DNA of 64,000 nucleotides from an uncultured Eubacteriales bacterium (GCA_934546985.1 CAKTEE010000006.1:62001-126000), one strand, 5' to 3'; shown: positions 50,038 through 59,943, counted from the stretch's first letter. Translations and numbers: made by a program. Notes: a model not told the origin generated them from the sequence alone.

Positions 50038-51090
50038 ATGGATCAGGAACTTGAAAAAATTGACCGATTTGTAATGAATCACCCGAAAGGGCATTTTATG
50101 CAGTCTCCCCGTTGGGCACAGGTAAAAAAAGGGTGGGATAATGCTTTTGTTATCAGCAAAGACGAGAATGGCAACATCAAGGGCACAATGAACTTGCTTA
50201 TGCGTAAAACACCCGTATTCGGATATTCCCTGATGTACTCTCCCCGCGGACCTGTTTGCGATATACATGATGAAGAAACCATTGCAGATCTGATTGGACA
50301 GGCAAGAATGCTTTGCAAACAGAAAAAATGTTATGAATTGAAAATTGACCCGGATGTTACAATTGAGGACTCTGATTTTTCTAACACCTTTCAGCGGCTT
50401 GGATTTAAAATTGACACAGGCATTACAGGATTCAGCGGCGCACAGCCCCATTTTGTTTTCCGGCTGAATATTAAAGACCGCACAGAAGACGACATTATGA
50501 TGGGCTTTGAAAAACAAACACGGAAAAACGTTCGCCGTGCCGTAAAATACGGCATTACCTCCCGTATCGGCACGCGGGAAGATATTCCGCTGCTGTATGA
50601 AATGGTGGAAGAAACCTCCCGTAGGCAAGGCTTCGCACACAGACCGCTGGATTATTTCTACCGCCTGTACGATGCTTACGCGCCGGAATACATGCGGTTA
50701 TATGTTATGGAATATGAAGGAGAAGTTTGCTGCTGCAGCCTCGTTATGTGTTATGGCAATAAAGTCTGGTCCGTATACAGCGGTACCAGCGATAACCACC
50801 GTGAGAAAAAAGCCTCGTTCCTGATGCGTATGGAACAAATCCGCTGGGGATTGGAACGCGGCTGTGAAATTTATGATTTAATGGGCGTCCCCGGGCTTGT
50901 GCCGGAAGATGACCCGCTGTACGGCCTGTATGCCGTAAAAAAAGGTTTTGGCGGCGACCTTGTAGAATTTGCAGGCGAAATGGATTTAATTACAAATAAA
51001 TTCATTTACAACCTTGCGGAAACAGGAGAAAAAACTTACCGCAAACTGCGCAAAACCATCAAAACTGCAACCAGAACCAAAAATAAATGA
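50038..51090 (+). CDS. FemAB/FemX-family peptidoglycan bridge aminoacyltransferase
   Basis: 350 residues of the tRNA-dependent transferases (tandem GNAT folds) that add bridge amino acids to the stem-peptide side chain. Hallmarks: GHFMQSPRWAQVKKGW at the start, the GLxxGF-like FQRLGFKIDTGITGFSGAQP, RTEDDIMMGFEKQTRKNVRR, and YDLMGVPGLVPEDDPLYGLY with KKGFGGDLVEFAGE near the C-terminus. The amino acid added is unknown. In an operon with the MurE-like ligase; serine tRNAs lie 8.6 kb away, with no link implied. Confidence 0.92.
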   Translation: MDQELEKIDRFVMNHPKGHFMQSPRWAQVKKGWDNAFVISKDENGNIKGTMNLLMRKTPVFGYSLMYSPRGPVCDIHDEETIADLIGQARMLCKQKKCYELKIDPDVTIEDSDFSNTFQRLGFKIDTGITGFSGAQPHFVFRLNIKDRTEDDIMMGFEKQTRKNVRRAVKYGITSRIGTREDIPLLYEMVEETSRRQGFAHRPLDYFYRLYDAYAPEYMRLYVMEYEGEVCCCSLVMCYGNKVWSVYSGTSDNHREKKASFLMRMEQIRWGLERGCEIYDLMGVPGLVPEDDPLYGLYAVKKGFGGDLVEFAGEMDLITNKFIYNLAETGEKTYRKLRKTIKTATRTKNK

Positions 51091-51157
51091 GGAGATTCCG
51101 AGAAATTATTTACGCATATTTTCTCATCTGCTTCCACTTTAAGGAGATGATTTTTGA

Positions 51158-54100
51158 ATGAAATACCGTTTGGGGATTGACATCGGCTCAACCACCATTA
51201 AGCTTGCGCTGATTGATTCCAACGATAAGGTCATATACTCCCAATACCGCCGCCATCTTTCAGATGTGCGCGGCGGACTGACTGCACTTTTTGAAGATTT
51301 AGGACGCGATAACCCGGGCGTCCATGCCTGCATCAGCATCACCGGTTCTGCCGGGCTGAATGTTGCCAAATCTCTGGACATTACATTCGTACAGGAAGTA
51401 ATCGCCGCAACAGAAGCTGTAGAACGTTTTCTGCCTGAAACCGACGTTGTCATTGAGCTCGGCGGTGAAGATGCGAAAATTACATTCATGAAACCTGTAC
51501 TTTCACAGCGTATGAACGGCACCTGTGCAGGCGGTACCGGCGCTTTTATTGACCAGATGGCATCCCTGCTGCAGACAGACGCCAGCGGGCTGAATGAACT
51601 GGCACAGCAGCATAAAACAATTTATCCCATTGCCTCCCGCTGCGGCGTTTTTGCAAAAAGCGATTTGCAGCCTTTGCTGAACGATGGCGCTCCAACTGCC
51701 GACCTTGCAGCTTCTGTTTTACAGGCGGTTGTTAACCAGACTGTTGCCGGACTTGCCTGCGGACAGCCGATCACCGGCAACATTGTTTTTCTTGGAGGTC
51801 CCCTCCACTTTATGCCGCAACTGCGCAAACGGTTTGAACTGACTTTGCAGGACAATGCCAAATCCTTTACCACACCGGAAAACGGACAGTTATATGTTGC
51901 CATTGGTGCCGCAATGACAGCCGGCGGAAAAGAAATCGCACTGGATAGCCTTGCTGATAAAATGCGTTCCCTTCCGGCACAGGATAATGAAATCCAACGC
52001 ATGGGAAAGCTTTTTAAAACGGAACAGGAAAAAAAGGACTTTTATGAACGGCACAGCAAGGCGCGGGCAAAATCAGAAGATATCACAAAAGCGGCCGGTC
52101 CTTGTTTCCTCGGCATAGACGCAGGCTCCACCACCATTAAAGCCGCACTGACAAATGAAAAAGGCGAGCTTCTTTATACATACTACAATTCAAATAAAGG
52201 CAACCCTATCAAATACGCAATTAAAATTTTAAAAGAAATATATGCGCAGCTTCCCGATAATGCTTACATTGCCAACGCCTGTGTAACCGGCTACGGCGAA
52301 GCATTACTGAAAACCGCTTTATGCTTTGACGAAGGCGAGGTTGAAACCCTTTCCCATTATAAGGCGGCGGAATTTTTTGCACCTGACGTTGATTATATTA
52401 TCGACATCGGCGGACAGGACATGAAATGTATCAAAATCCGCGATAAAGTTATTGACAGCGTTGTACTGAACGAGGCATGTTCTTCGGGCTGCGGCTCTTT
52501 TATTCAGGCATTTGCAAAAAGTCTTTCGCTGGAACCGGAGGAATTTTCCAAAGCTGCAATCGAATCAGAAAATCCGGTTGACCTTGGCACCCGCTGTACT
52601 GTTTTTATGAACTCGCGCGTAAAACAGGCGCAGAAAGAAGGGGCAACACCGGGCGATATTTCCGCCGGTCTTTCTTACTCAGTGGTACGAAACGCACTTT
52701 ATAAAGTTGTAAAATTAAAATCCCCCGATGACTTGGGCGATAAAGTCCTTGTGCAGGGCGGTACATTTTTGAACGACGCTATTTTGCGATGCTTTGAGTT
52801 AATTTCCGGCAAAGAGGTTATTCGCCCTAATATCGCCGGATTGATGGGCGCATTCGGTGCGGCACGAATTGCAAAAGAACGCTGGCAGGGCGGCGTTTCC
52901 AGCCTTCTGTCACTGAAACAGCTGGAAAATGAATTCTCCATGACAACCAAAGCAGCAAACTGCAAGGGTTGTTCTAATAACTGCAAGCTTACAATTACAA
53001 CGTTTGATAATGGACGCAGACTGATTACCGGCAACCGCTGCGAACGCGGTGCAGGCAATATTGAAAAGGCATCAGACGTTTCAAACCTGTTCGATTATAA
53101 ATACCATCGTTTGTTTGATTATGAACCGCTTGCTGAAAAAGATGCTCCCCGCGGCACAGTCGGCATCCCAAGGGCATTGAACCTTTATGAGGATTATCCT
53201 TTCTGGTTTACCCTACTTACAAATTTGGGATTCCGCGTCGTATTATCTCGTCAGTCTGACCATCAATTGTTTGAGGAAGGTATGTCCACCATTCCCAGTG
53301 AAAGCGTATGCTATCCTGCAAAGCTTGCACACGGTCATATCATGGATTTAATTGAAAAAGGTATATCCTTCATTTTTTATCCCTGCCTCCCCTACTCAAA
53401 AAAAGAAGATGAAAATGCAGGAAACCACTATAACTGCCCAATCGTAACTTCTTACCCTGAAGTAATCTGGAACAATATGGAAATCCTCAGAGAAAAAAAT
53501 ATCCGCTTTAAAAAGCCATTTCTCTCCAAGGATAACCCTAAAAAGCTGACAGAACGCATGATAGAAGAATTTAAAGAATTCGGTGTAACAAAAGCCGAAG
53601 CCAAACGTGCTGTTGACGCCGCATATTTGGAACATGAAAAGTTTAAAGCAGATATTCGTGCAGAAGGCGAAAAAATCCTGAAAGAATTGGATAAATCCGG
53701 CAAAACCGGAATTGTTATCGCAGGGCGTCCCTACCATGTCGACCCTGAAATCAATCATGGTATTCCTGCAATGATTGCCAGCCTTGGTCTCGCTGTCCTA
53801 ACCGAAGACAGTATTGCACATTTGGGTACTGCAGAACGCCCCCTGCGGGTTGTTGATCAATGGGTTTATCATACCCGTCTTTATAATGCAGCGCAGGCAG
53901 TAACAGAACATGACAACTTACAACTTGTTCAGCTAAATTCTTTCGGCTGCGGCCTTGACGCAGTAACCACTGACCAGGTACAGGAAATTTTAGAAGCGGG
54001 CAACAAAATTTATACCTGCCTGAAAATTGATGAAATCAGCAACCTTGGTGCGGCACGAATCCGCGCCCGCTCACTAAAGGTTGCAATTGAGGAGCGCGCT

Positions 54101-55456
54101 CAAAATAAAGAAAAACTTCCCAAACATTCTTATCAACAGCAACGCGTTATTTTCACTAAGGAAATGCGCAAAGAACATACTATCATCGCCCCTCAAATGG
54201 CACCGGTTCAGTTTGATTTAATTGAAGCCGCGTTTCGCAATGCCGGTTATCGTCTGGAAGTATTAAAAAAGGCAACACCGGAAGATGTGGAAACCGGTCT
54301 AAAATATGTCAATAACGACGCATGTTATCCGACGATTATCGTTATCGGGCAATTAATTCATGCATTACAATCCGGCAAGTACGATCCGGAAAATACCTCT
54401 ATATTTATTACCCAAACGGGCGGCGGCTGCCGTGCAACCAATTACATTGCATTCCTGCGCAAGGCATTAAAAGACAGCGGTTTTTCACAGGTCCCGGTAG
54501 TTTCTCTAAATATGTCCGGACTGGAAAAAAATCCCGGTTTGAAATTCACACCAAAACTTTTGAATGACGCTGTTCACGGATTAATTTATGGTGATGTACT
54601 GCAAAAAGTCGTACTTCGCACACGCCCTTATGAACTGGTTCAAGGCTCTGCCAACCAACTGTATGAAAAATGGAACACCATATGTAAAGATTCCTTTTCC
54701 AAAGATGTCGGAATGAAATATCATGAAATTCTACAAGGAATTATCAAAGACTTTGATGAACTTCCCCTGAATGAAAATATTGTAAAACCGAAAGTTGGAT
54801 TAGTCGGTGAAATCCTGGTTAAATTTCAGCCTGATGCAAACAACCACGCAATTGACGTTGTTGAAAAAGAAGGTTGTGAAGCTGTAGTTCCTGGATTGAC
54901 AGATTTCTTCCTTTACTGTTTCTCTAACGGGCAATTCAAATATGATAAGCTTGGAAAGGGCTATTGGGCAGCTGTAGGGGGCAATCTGCTTGTAAAGCTG
55001 ATTGAAAAATACCGCAAACCGGCAAATGAGGCGTTTAAACAATCCAAACGTTTCAGTCCTTCAAACAACATATATGAAATTCAGGAACATGCCGGTCATA
55101 TTCTTTCCATTGGCAACACCTGCGGTGAAGGCTGGCTTTTGACCGGTGAAATGATTGAACTAATTCAGGAAGGGGTTCCAAATATTATCTGCGCCCAGCC
55201 GTTTGCGTGCCTGCCAAACCATGTAACCGGCAAAGGTATGATTAAAGAATTACGCAGACAATATCCTGAAAGCAACATTGTCGCTATAGACTATGACCCG
55301 GGTGCAAGTGAAGTTAATCAATTAAACCGCATTAAATTGATGATTTCCACTGCATTTAAACGGCTGAAGCAACAAAACATTATTGCCAAAACAGAAGATA
55401 ATGCATCTGAAAAGATACATATGATCACAGCAAAGCAAACTGAATCTGCAAATTAA
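51158..55456 (+). CDS. Giant acyl-CoA dehydratase activase-type protein (2-hydroxyglutaryl-CoA dehydratase activator fusion)
   Basis: 1432 residues. Two ASKHA ATPase domains of the BcrAD/BadFG type in tandem: GIDIGSTTIKLALI at residue ~4 with GGTGAFIDQ cluster region, and GIDAGSTTIKAAL at ~318 with ACSSGCGSFIQAFA. Then a DUF2229 region (~665-880, VGIPRALNLYEDYPFW, SESVCYPAKLAHGH) and a C-terminal HgdB/C-like part (NNDACYPTIIVIGQL, ITQTGGGCRATNY). Family relatives activate 2-hydroxyacyl-CoA dehydratases by ATP-driven electron transfer via a 4Fe-4S cluster, but this ~1400-residue class is widespread and its substrate is unknown. AAGGAG precedes the ATG. Monocistronic, own terminator. Confidence 0.9.
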   Translation: MKYRLGIDIGSTTIKLALIDSNDKVIYSQYRRHLSDVRGGLTALFEDLGRDNPGVHACISITGSAGLNVAKSLDITFVQEVIAATEAVERFLPETDVVIELGGEDAKITFMKPVLSQRMNGTCAGGTGAFIDQMASLLQTDASGLNELAQQHKTIYPIASRCGVFAKSDLQPLLNDGAPTADLAASVLQAVVNQTVAGLACGQPITGNIVFLGGPLHFMPQLRKRFELTLQDNAKSFTTPENGQLYVAIGAAMTAGGKEIALDSLADKMRSLPAQDNEIQRMGKLFKTEQEKKDFYERHSKARAKSEDITKAAGPCFLGIDAGSTTIKAALTNEKGELLYTYYNSNKGNPIKYAIKILKEIYAQLPDNAYIANACVTGYGEALLKTALCFDEGEVETLSHYKAAEFFAPDVDYIIDIGGQDMKCIKIRDKVIDSVVLNEACSSGCGSFIQAFAKSLSLEPEEFSKAAIESENPVDLGTRCTVFMNSRVKQAQKEGATPGDISAGLSYSVVRNALYKVVKLKSPDDLGDKVLVQGGTFLNDAILRCFELISGKEVIRPNIAGLMGAFGAARIAKERWQGGVSSLLSLKQLENEFSMTTKAANCKGCSNNCKLTITTFDNGRRLITGNRCERGAGNIEKASDVSNLFDYKYHRLFDYEPLAEKDAPRGTVGIPRALNLYEDYPFWFTLLTNLGFRVVLSRQSDHQLFEEGMSTIPSESVCYPAKLAHGHIMDLIEKGISFIFYPCLPYSKKEDENAGNHYNCPIVTSYPEVIWNNMEILREKNIRFKKPFLSKDNPKKLTERMIEEFKEFGVTKAEAKRAVDAAYLEHEKFKADIRAEGEKILKELDKSGKTGIVIAGRPYHVDPEINHGIPAMIASLGLAVLTEDSIAHLGTAERPLRVVDQWVYHTRLYNAAQAVTEHDNLQLVQLNSFGCGLDAVTTDQVQEILEAGNKIYTCLKIDEISNLGAARIRARSLKVAIEERAQNKEKLPKHSYQQQRVIFTKEMRKEHTIIAPQMAPVQFDLIEAAFRNAGYRLEVLKKATPEDVETGLKYVNNDACYPTIIVIGQLIHALQSGKYDPENTSIFITQTGGGCRATNYIAFLRKALKDSGFSQVPVVSLNMSGLEKNPGLKFTPKLLNDAVHGLIYGDVLQKVVLRTRPYELVQGSANQLYEKWNTICKDSFSKDVGMKYHEILQGIIKDFDELPLNENIVKPKVGLVGEILVKFQPDANNHAIDVVEKEGCEAVVPGLTDFFLYCFSNGQFKYDKLGKGYWAAVGGNLLVKLIEKYRKPANEAFKQSKRFSPSNNIYEIQEHAGHILSIGNTCGEGWLLTGEMIELIQEGVPNIICAQPFACLPNHVTGKGMIKELRRQYPESNIVAIDYDPGASEVNQLNRIKLMISTAFKRLKQQNIIAKTEDNASEKIHMITAKQTESAN

Positions 55457-55510
55457 ATCAAAAACATCCGTAAAATGGATGGTTTAATCCTTACCGCAAT
55501 ACAAAATTTA

Positions 55511-55544
55511 AAGGCCGGATATATAATATCCGGCCTTACTTTTG
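55511..55544 (+). terminator. Terminator of the giant activase gene
   Basis: 12-bp perfect stem AAGGCCGGATAT/ATATCCGGCCTT with a 3-base loop, then ACTTTTG. Confidence 0.85.
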
Positions 55545-55655
55545 TACATTAAAATAATCAGTAAATTGTATATTAAAATATTTTATCAATATGTATACTC
55601 ACATTTATTAAGTTTTCAATGCAAAGTTGATATGACTATCACTGAAACTGTACTA

Positions 55656-55928
55656 TTAATCCCTCGATTCATCATCTTGGCGAAGTAAAAGCTGCATCTC
55701 TTTCATACACTTCGGGCAAACATTTTTACCTCTGAATGTAGCAATGTCTTTGACTGTATTGCAAAAAATACAGCTTGGCTCATATTTTTTTAATACAATC
55801 ATATTATCGTCTACAAATATTTCCAATGCGTCCTCATCATCTTTCAGATCAAAAGAACGGCGCAATTCCTTTGGTATTACAATGCGTCCCAATTCATCAA
55901 TCTTTCGTACTATACCGGTAGATTTCAT
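55656..55928 (-). CDS. abrB: AbrB-family transcriptional regulator with zinc-finger-like tail
   Basis: 90 residues. N-terminal swapped-hairpin SpoVT/AbrB DNA-binding domain (GIVRKIDELGRIVIPKELRR) and a C-terminal segment with CIFC and CPKC pairs that likely bind zinc. AbrB proteins repress post-exponential genes before sporulation. GGAGG precedes the ATG. Transcribed alone, divergent from spmAB. The Cys-pair tail is usual in clostridial members. Confidence 0.9.
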   Translation of the reverse strand: MKSTGIVRKIDELGRIVIPKELRRSFDLKDDEDALEIFVDDNMIVLKKYEPSCIFCNTVKDIATFRGKNVCPKCMKEMQLLLRQDDESRD

Positions 55929-56102
55929 TTTATTATCCCTCCAATTTGTAAATATTTGGAAATAATTACACTGTTTGCTAATAATATAGCAAAATCTTCC
56001 ATTTCTGTCAAGGGGAAAAAAGCAGGTATAAAAAATTTTATTATTTCATACATTTATTTGTAACTTTTATGTTAAACAATCTCATGGATGGAGTGAAATA
56101 CA

Positions 56103-56687
56103 TTGAATTACATTTGGGCTGGAATGATCATTGTTTCAATTATTACAGCTTTCTTTACAGGCCGCGGGCAGGAAGTCAGCAACGCTGTCATGAACGGCGG
56201 GCAGGACGCTGTCTCTCTGTTTCTGGTCCTATTAGGAATGACCTGTTTATGGAGCGGATTATCAGCCATTGCAGAAAAAGCCGGACTTACAAAAATTGTC
56301 AGCAATCTTTTTCATCCATTTATGAAACATCTTTTTCCCAAGCTGGATAAAAATTCACCTGCAGTCAAATCCATGTCCATGAACATTACCGCCAATTTGC
56401 TTGGTCTTGGTAATGCGGCTACACCTCTGGGATTGGAAGCAATGAAACATTTACAGGATATTAACTCAAATCCCCTGCGTGCTTCTAATGAAATGGTTAC
56501 ATTTGTTATTTTAAATACTTCCTGCATACAGTTAATTCCTACTACAATTGCCATGCTTCGTCAACAAAACGGTTCTCAGAATCCCATGGATATTTTATTC
56601 GCCACTTGGATTTGCTCCATTGCCTCGCTGTGTATTGGCTTAATCACATCACGCATTATGGGAATAAGGGGGCAGAAAAAAGATTGA
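56103..56687 (+). CDS. spmA: Spore maturation protein A
   Basis: 194 residues, four to five membrane segments. GRGQEVSNAVMNGGQDAVSL, MNITANLLGLGNAATPLGLE and FVILNTSCIQLIPTTIAMLR are diagnostic of SpmA, needed for spore core dehydration. TTG start at 56103 preceded by GGAG. Overlaps spmB by 4 bp. Confidence 0.95.
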   Translation: MNYIWAGMIIVSIITAFFTGRGQEVSNAVMNGGQDAVSLFLVLLGMTCLWSGLSAIAEKAGLTKIVSNLFHPFMKHLFPKLDKNSPAVKSMSMNITANLLGLGNAATPLGLEAMKHLQDINSNPLRASNEMVTFVILNTSCIQLIPTTIAMLRQQNGSQNPMDILFATWICSIASLCIGLITSRIMGIRGQKKD

Positions 56688-57208
56688 ACATCATTGGAAT
56701 TTGGGCTATGCCCGTTGCCATCGGCAGTATTTTACTTTTCGGATTATTTCGAGGCGTTAACGTTTTTCAGGTCTTCGTAGAAGGAGCAAAAAAGGGTATT
56801 GAAACCAGTTTGAATATTCTGCCAAGCCTGATTGGATTAATGGTGTCTATTGCCATGCTGAAAGCCTCCGGCGCATTGGATGTCATCTGCCATGCATTAC
56901 TTCCTCTTTCCTCCGCAATCGGCATTCCACAGGAAATTATGCCCCTTGCGTTATTGCGTCCGGTATCCGGCGGAGGGTCTATCGCCCTTTTACAGAATAT
57001 TCTGGCAGATTGCGGACCGGACTCTTTTGCAGGACGGGTTGCTTCTGTTATCGCCGGCGCTTCTGATACCACTTTCTATGCTGTCAGCCTTTATTTCGGC
57101 TCTATCGGCGTAAAAAACACCAGGCAAACCATACCAGCGGCATTGACTGCCGACCTCTCCAGCGTCATTTTAAGCGGAATTATCGTAAAAATGCTGTTCA
57201 CACCTTAA
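56684..57208 (+). CDS. spmB: Spore maturation protein B
   Basis: 174 residues, Gate-domain membrane protein. FVEGAKKGIETSLNILPSLI, LLRPVSGGGSIALLQNILAD and VASVIAGASDTTFYAVSLYF are SpmB hallmarks. TTG start within the spmA stop (TTGA), so coupled; GGGGGC about 10 bp upstream. SpmA and SpmB act together. Confidence 0.95.
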   Translation: MNIIGIWAMPVAIGSILLFGLFRGVNVFQVFVEGAKKGIETSLNILPSLIGLMVSIAMLKASGALDVICHALLPLSSAIGIPQEIMPLALLRPVSGGGSIALLQNILADCGPDSFAGRVASVIAGASDTTFYAVSLYFGSIGVKNTRQTIPAALTADLSSVILSGIIVKMLFTP

Positions 57209-57254
57209 TTATCCGATTGGATTTAAACTTTAATTTAAAACGTGTATAGAACGC

Positions 57255-57286
57255 AAAAAGGAATCCGAAAACGGATTCCTTTTTAC
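57255..57286 (+). terminator. Terminator of spmAB
   Basis: 13-bp perfect stem AAAAAGGAATCCG/CGGATTCCTTTTT with AAAA loop. A-run on the left also makes it usable for the convergent histidine kinase operon. Confidence 0.9.
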
Positions 57287-57327
57287 GTAATGAGGAGAGG
57301 GTATAAAAATAAAACTTGTAAGCAAAA

Positions 57328-58818
57328 TTATATATCTCCACCGCCATGACCGTCGCTAAGCATCATTGATTTTTTAATATCAAACCAAAAACGCACGCCG
57401 CCCTGACAGTTTTGAACACCATAACCCAAACCGTGAAGTTCCTGAATGGCACTGACAATCGACAGTCCCAAACCTACGCGACCCTGTTCCCGGGAATGTG
57501 CTTTATCAGAACGGTAAAAACTTCCCCAAATCCGTTCCATTTCTTCAACAGGAATTCGATCCCCCGTATTAAACACACCTAAACGGTAACAACTGCCCAA
57601 ATCCGCACAGGAAACTACAATTCGCTTGGGTGACTTACAATGTGAAACAGCATTGCTGATATAGTTATTTAATACTTGCTCAAGCTTGCTGACATCACCA
57701 TAACCGCTGTAAGTCTCATCTACGTCATTATACGCTAAAATTTCAAATTCATCAAGTCTTAAAGCATGATTTTCTAAAATTTTTCCAGTAAAATTTCGAA
57801 TATTGAAATTTTCAGGCGATAATTGGGCATGTCCCGACCCATATTTAGATAACTCCAAAAGTTCATAAACCATCTGGTTCATTTTTTTTGCTTCATCCAT
57901 AATAATATCAGCATATTCTGCCAAACGTTCAGGGTCATCGCTGACACCTACCTGCAATCCTTCCGCATATCCCTGAATAATTGCAATCGGCGTTTTCAGT
58001 TCATGGGAAACATTTGCAATAAATTCCTTTCGTGTTTTTTCAAGGTTCCTTTCTTTCTCAATATCCTGCTCTAAACGTGCATTTTTTTCCTGCAATTCCC
58101 GCAGGGTATAATCCAGCGAATCGGACAAATAGTTAATGCTATTGCCTAACTGCCCTAATTCATCTTCTGTTTCCGGTGCACATTTACGTGTAAAATCCAT
58201 ATCCGCCATACCACGTGTTACTTCATTCATCTCAATTAACGGCTTGGTAAAGTGTCTGGAGAAAAAATATGCCCATATTAAAGCGGCAAATAACGCGGCA
58301 ACTGTAATAATAAAGATAAAGCGATTTGCCAACTCGGCACTTGTATGAATAACATCTTTCTGTACATATATTTCAACATTATATCCATTCGCATCCCGCG
58401 TATGAAAAACTAAATATTGGCTGTTGTTTACCTGATCCTGCCGGGTATCAAAATAACTGCCGTCGTCATTCATCTCCCGGTTCAAGGTCGGCATGCGCTG
58501 GGGACGATACATAAAATAATCCTCCGGGCGCTGATATACCGAATTATAAAAAGATGTATATATACTAATGTTATTGTCATAGTAAATATCAATAATTATA
58601 TTATACTTGCTTTCATAAGCCGCCATACGCGATTTAAAATCCTGTGTATACAAATCCTCTTCCAGAATATGATTTGCAACATCTGTTAATATCCGTTTTT
58701 CATTCCAAATATAATAACTGCCTAAAAATTGAGAAATCAATAACATGATAACTGCCCCAATAGCAACTACAATCAAGGCAACTTGCAGAAACAGGCGCGT
58801 GCGTATACTATTTTTCAC
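57328..58818 (-). CDS. Sensor histidine kinase
   Basis: 496 residues. Two transmembrane helices (about 10-32 and 167-187) around a ~130-residue sensor rich in Tyr and Asn, HAMP domain, HisKA (FIANVSHELKTPIAIIQGYA, His about 270) and ATPase domain (LGLSIVSAIQELHGLGYGV). GTG start behind a GGTGGGGGA, overlapping the response regulator by 11 bp. Signal unknown. Confidence 0.93.
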   Translation of the reverse strand: MKNSIRTRLFLQVALIVVAIGAVIMLLISQFLGSYYIWNEKRILTDVANHILEEDLYTQDFKSRMAAYESKYNIIIDIYYDNNISIYTSFYNSVYQRPEDYFMYRPQRMPTLNREMNDDGSYFDTRQDQVNNSQYLVFHTRDANGYNVEIYVQKDVIHTSAELANRFIFIITVAALFAALIWAYFFSRHFTKPLIEMNEVTRGMADMDFTRKCAPETEDELGQLGNSINYLSDSLDYTLRELQEKNARLEQDIEKERNLEKTRKEFIANVSHELKTPIAIIQGYAEGLQVGVSDDPERLAEYADIIMDEAKKMNQMVYELLELSKYGSGHAQLSPENFNIRNFTGKILENHALRLDEFEILAYNDVDETYSGYGDVSKLEQVLNNYISNAVSHCKSPKRIVVSCADLGSCYRLGVFNTGDRIPVEEMERIWGSFYRSDKAHSREQGRVGLGLSIVSAIQELHGLGYGVQNCQGGVRFWFDIKKSMMLSDGHGGGDI

Positions 58819-59497
58819 TGTCCCCCACCTCTATTTTATACCCCATACCATAAACGGTCTTCAGATGCTTATTTCCCCATTTGCCAAGCTTTGTACGCAG
58901 GCGTGCCACATGGGAATCCACTGTACGGATATCACCAACAAAATCATAACCCCAAATCGCGTCCAACAACTGCTCCCGTGTAAAAACCTGCCCTGTATGG
59001 GAAAGCATTTTTAACAGAATATCATATTCCTTCAATGTCAATTCAACAATTGCCTGATCCAGATAAACTTCATGTGCACTTTCCTGAATGGAAAGACCGT
59101 CCAGCGCAAGCTGTGCAGAAGAAAATTTTTCGTCTGAACTGCGGCGAAGCAATGCGCCAACCCGCTTCATTAAAACAGTAGGGCTAAAAGGCTTTACCAC
59201 ATAATCATCCGCACCGGCTTCAAAACCCATTAACTCGTCAAACTCCTGACTGCGGGCAGTCAGCATTAAAACCGGCACCATAGATTTTTTTCTGATCCTC
59301 CGGCAAACTTCCCAACCGTCAACTTCCGGCATCATAATATCAAGAATTAAAAGCGCAGTATCAGGGTTCTGATTAAACAACCGGATTGCCTGTAACCCAT
59401 CCTCAGCTTCCAACGGCTGGTAACCTTCGCGCTTTAAAAAATCACTTACCAAGCTTCGGATTCTTTTTTCATCATCTGCAATGATTATTTTTTCCAT
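58808..59497 (-). CDS. OmpR-family response regulator
   Basis: 229 residues. Receiver with DDE near residue 8, phospho-Asp in LLILDIMMPEVDGWE (about 53), KPFSP around 102; winged helix with LTLKEYDILLKMLSHTGQ and TVDSHVARLRTKL. Paired with the overlapping kinase gene downstream. Upstream lies the gap with the serine tRNA promoter. Confidence 0.95.
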   Translation of the reverse strand: MEKIIIADDEKRIRSLVSDFLKREGYQPLEAEDGLQAIRLFNQNPDTALLILDIMMPEVDGWEVCRRIRKKSMVPVLMLTARSQEFDELMGFEAGADDYVVKPFSPTVLMKRVGALLRRSSDEKFSSAQLALDGLSIQESAHEVYLDQAIVELTLKEYDILLKMLSHTGQVFTREQLLDAIWGYDFVGDIRTVDSHVARLRTKLGKWGNKHLKTVYGMGYKIEVGDSEK

Positions 59498-59637
59498 CCT
59501 GCATTCCCCGCTATCTTTTTCTAATAACTATACTTTAACAAAATACTTTGCAAATTTCATCCCATAAATATGAACAAAAAATGAAGCAGTTTAATTCGCC
59601 GTATAAGAAATTTTTCAAATAAATTCTCTAAAAAAGC

Positions 59638-59667
59638 TTGACAACGGCAAGCAGATTGTGATAAACT
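59638..59667 (+). promoter_or_regulatory. Promoter of the serine tRNA pair
   Basis: TTGACA (59638-59643), 18 bp, TAAACT (59662-59667), 17 bp before the first tRNA. Confidence 0.7.
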
Positions 59668-59684
59668 ATGCTAAGTCAAAACAC

Positions 59685-59771
59685 GGAGAGGTGTCCGAGT
59701 GGTTTAAGGAGCTGGTCTTGAAAACCAGTGACTCGCAAGAGCCAAGAGTTCGAATCTCTTCCTCTCCGCCA
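59685..59771 (+). tRNA. tRNA-Ser (anticodon UGA), CCA encoded
   Basis: 87 nt. Acceptor stem GGAGAGG/CCTCTCC, anticodon loop CTTGAAA with TGA, long variable arm typical of serine tRNAs, TTCGAAT T-loop, then G and encoded CCA. Confidence 0.97.
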
Positions 59772-59812
59772 CTTTACCTCATAGTTTTATATTATTATTT
59801 TTATGTTGCCAT

Positions 59813-59903
59813 GGAGAAGTACTCAAGTTGGTGACGAGGCGCCCCTGCTAAGGGCGTAGGTCGGGTAACCGGCGCGAGGGTTCGAGTCCCTCCTTCTCCG
59901 CCA
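59813..59903 (+). tRNA. tRNA-Ser (anticodon GCU), CCA encoded
   Basis: 91 nt. Acceptor stem GGAGAAG/CTTCTCC, anticodon loop CTGCTAA with GCT, long variable arm, TTCGAGT T-loop, G and encoded CCA. Together with the previous gene reads all UCA/UCG and AGC/AGU-type codons by wobble. Confidence 0.97.
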
Positions 59904-59907
59904 TAAG

Positions 59908-59943
59908 TCCACCGTAATTTTGATAGAATTACGGTGGATTTTT
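59908..59943 (+). terminator. Terminator of the tRNA pair
   Basis: 12-bp perfect stem TCCACCGTAATT/AATTACGGTGGA, 7-base loop, then TTTTTC. Confidence 0.9.

Noticed and set aside
59685..59903. tRNA pair as an attachment site for an integrated element
   Set aside because: No duplicated tRNA 3' end, integrase or foreign block was seen downstream; the pair ends in a normal terminator.
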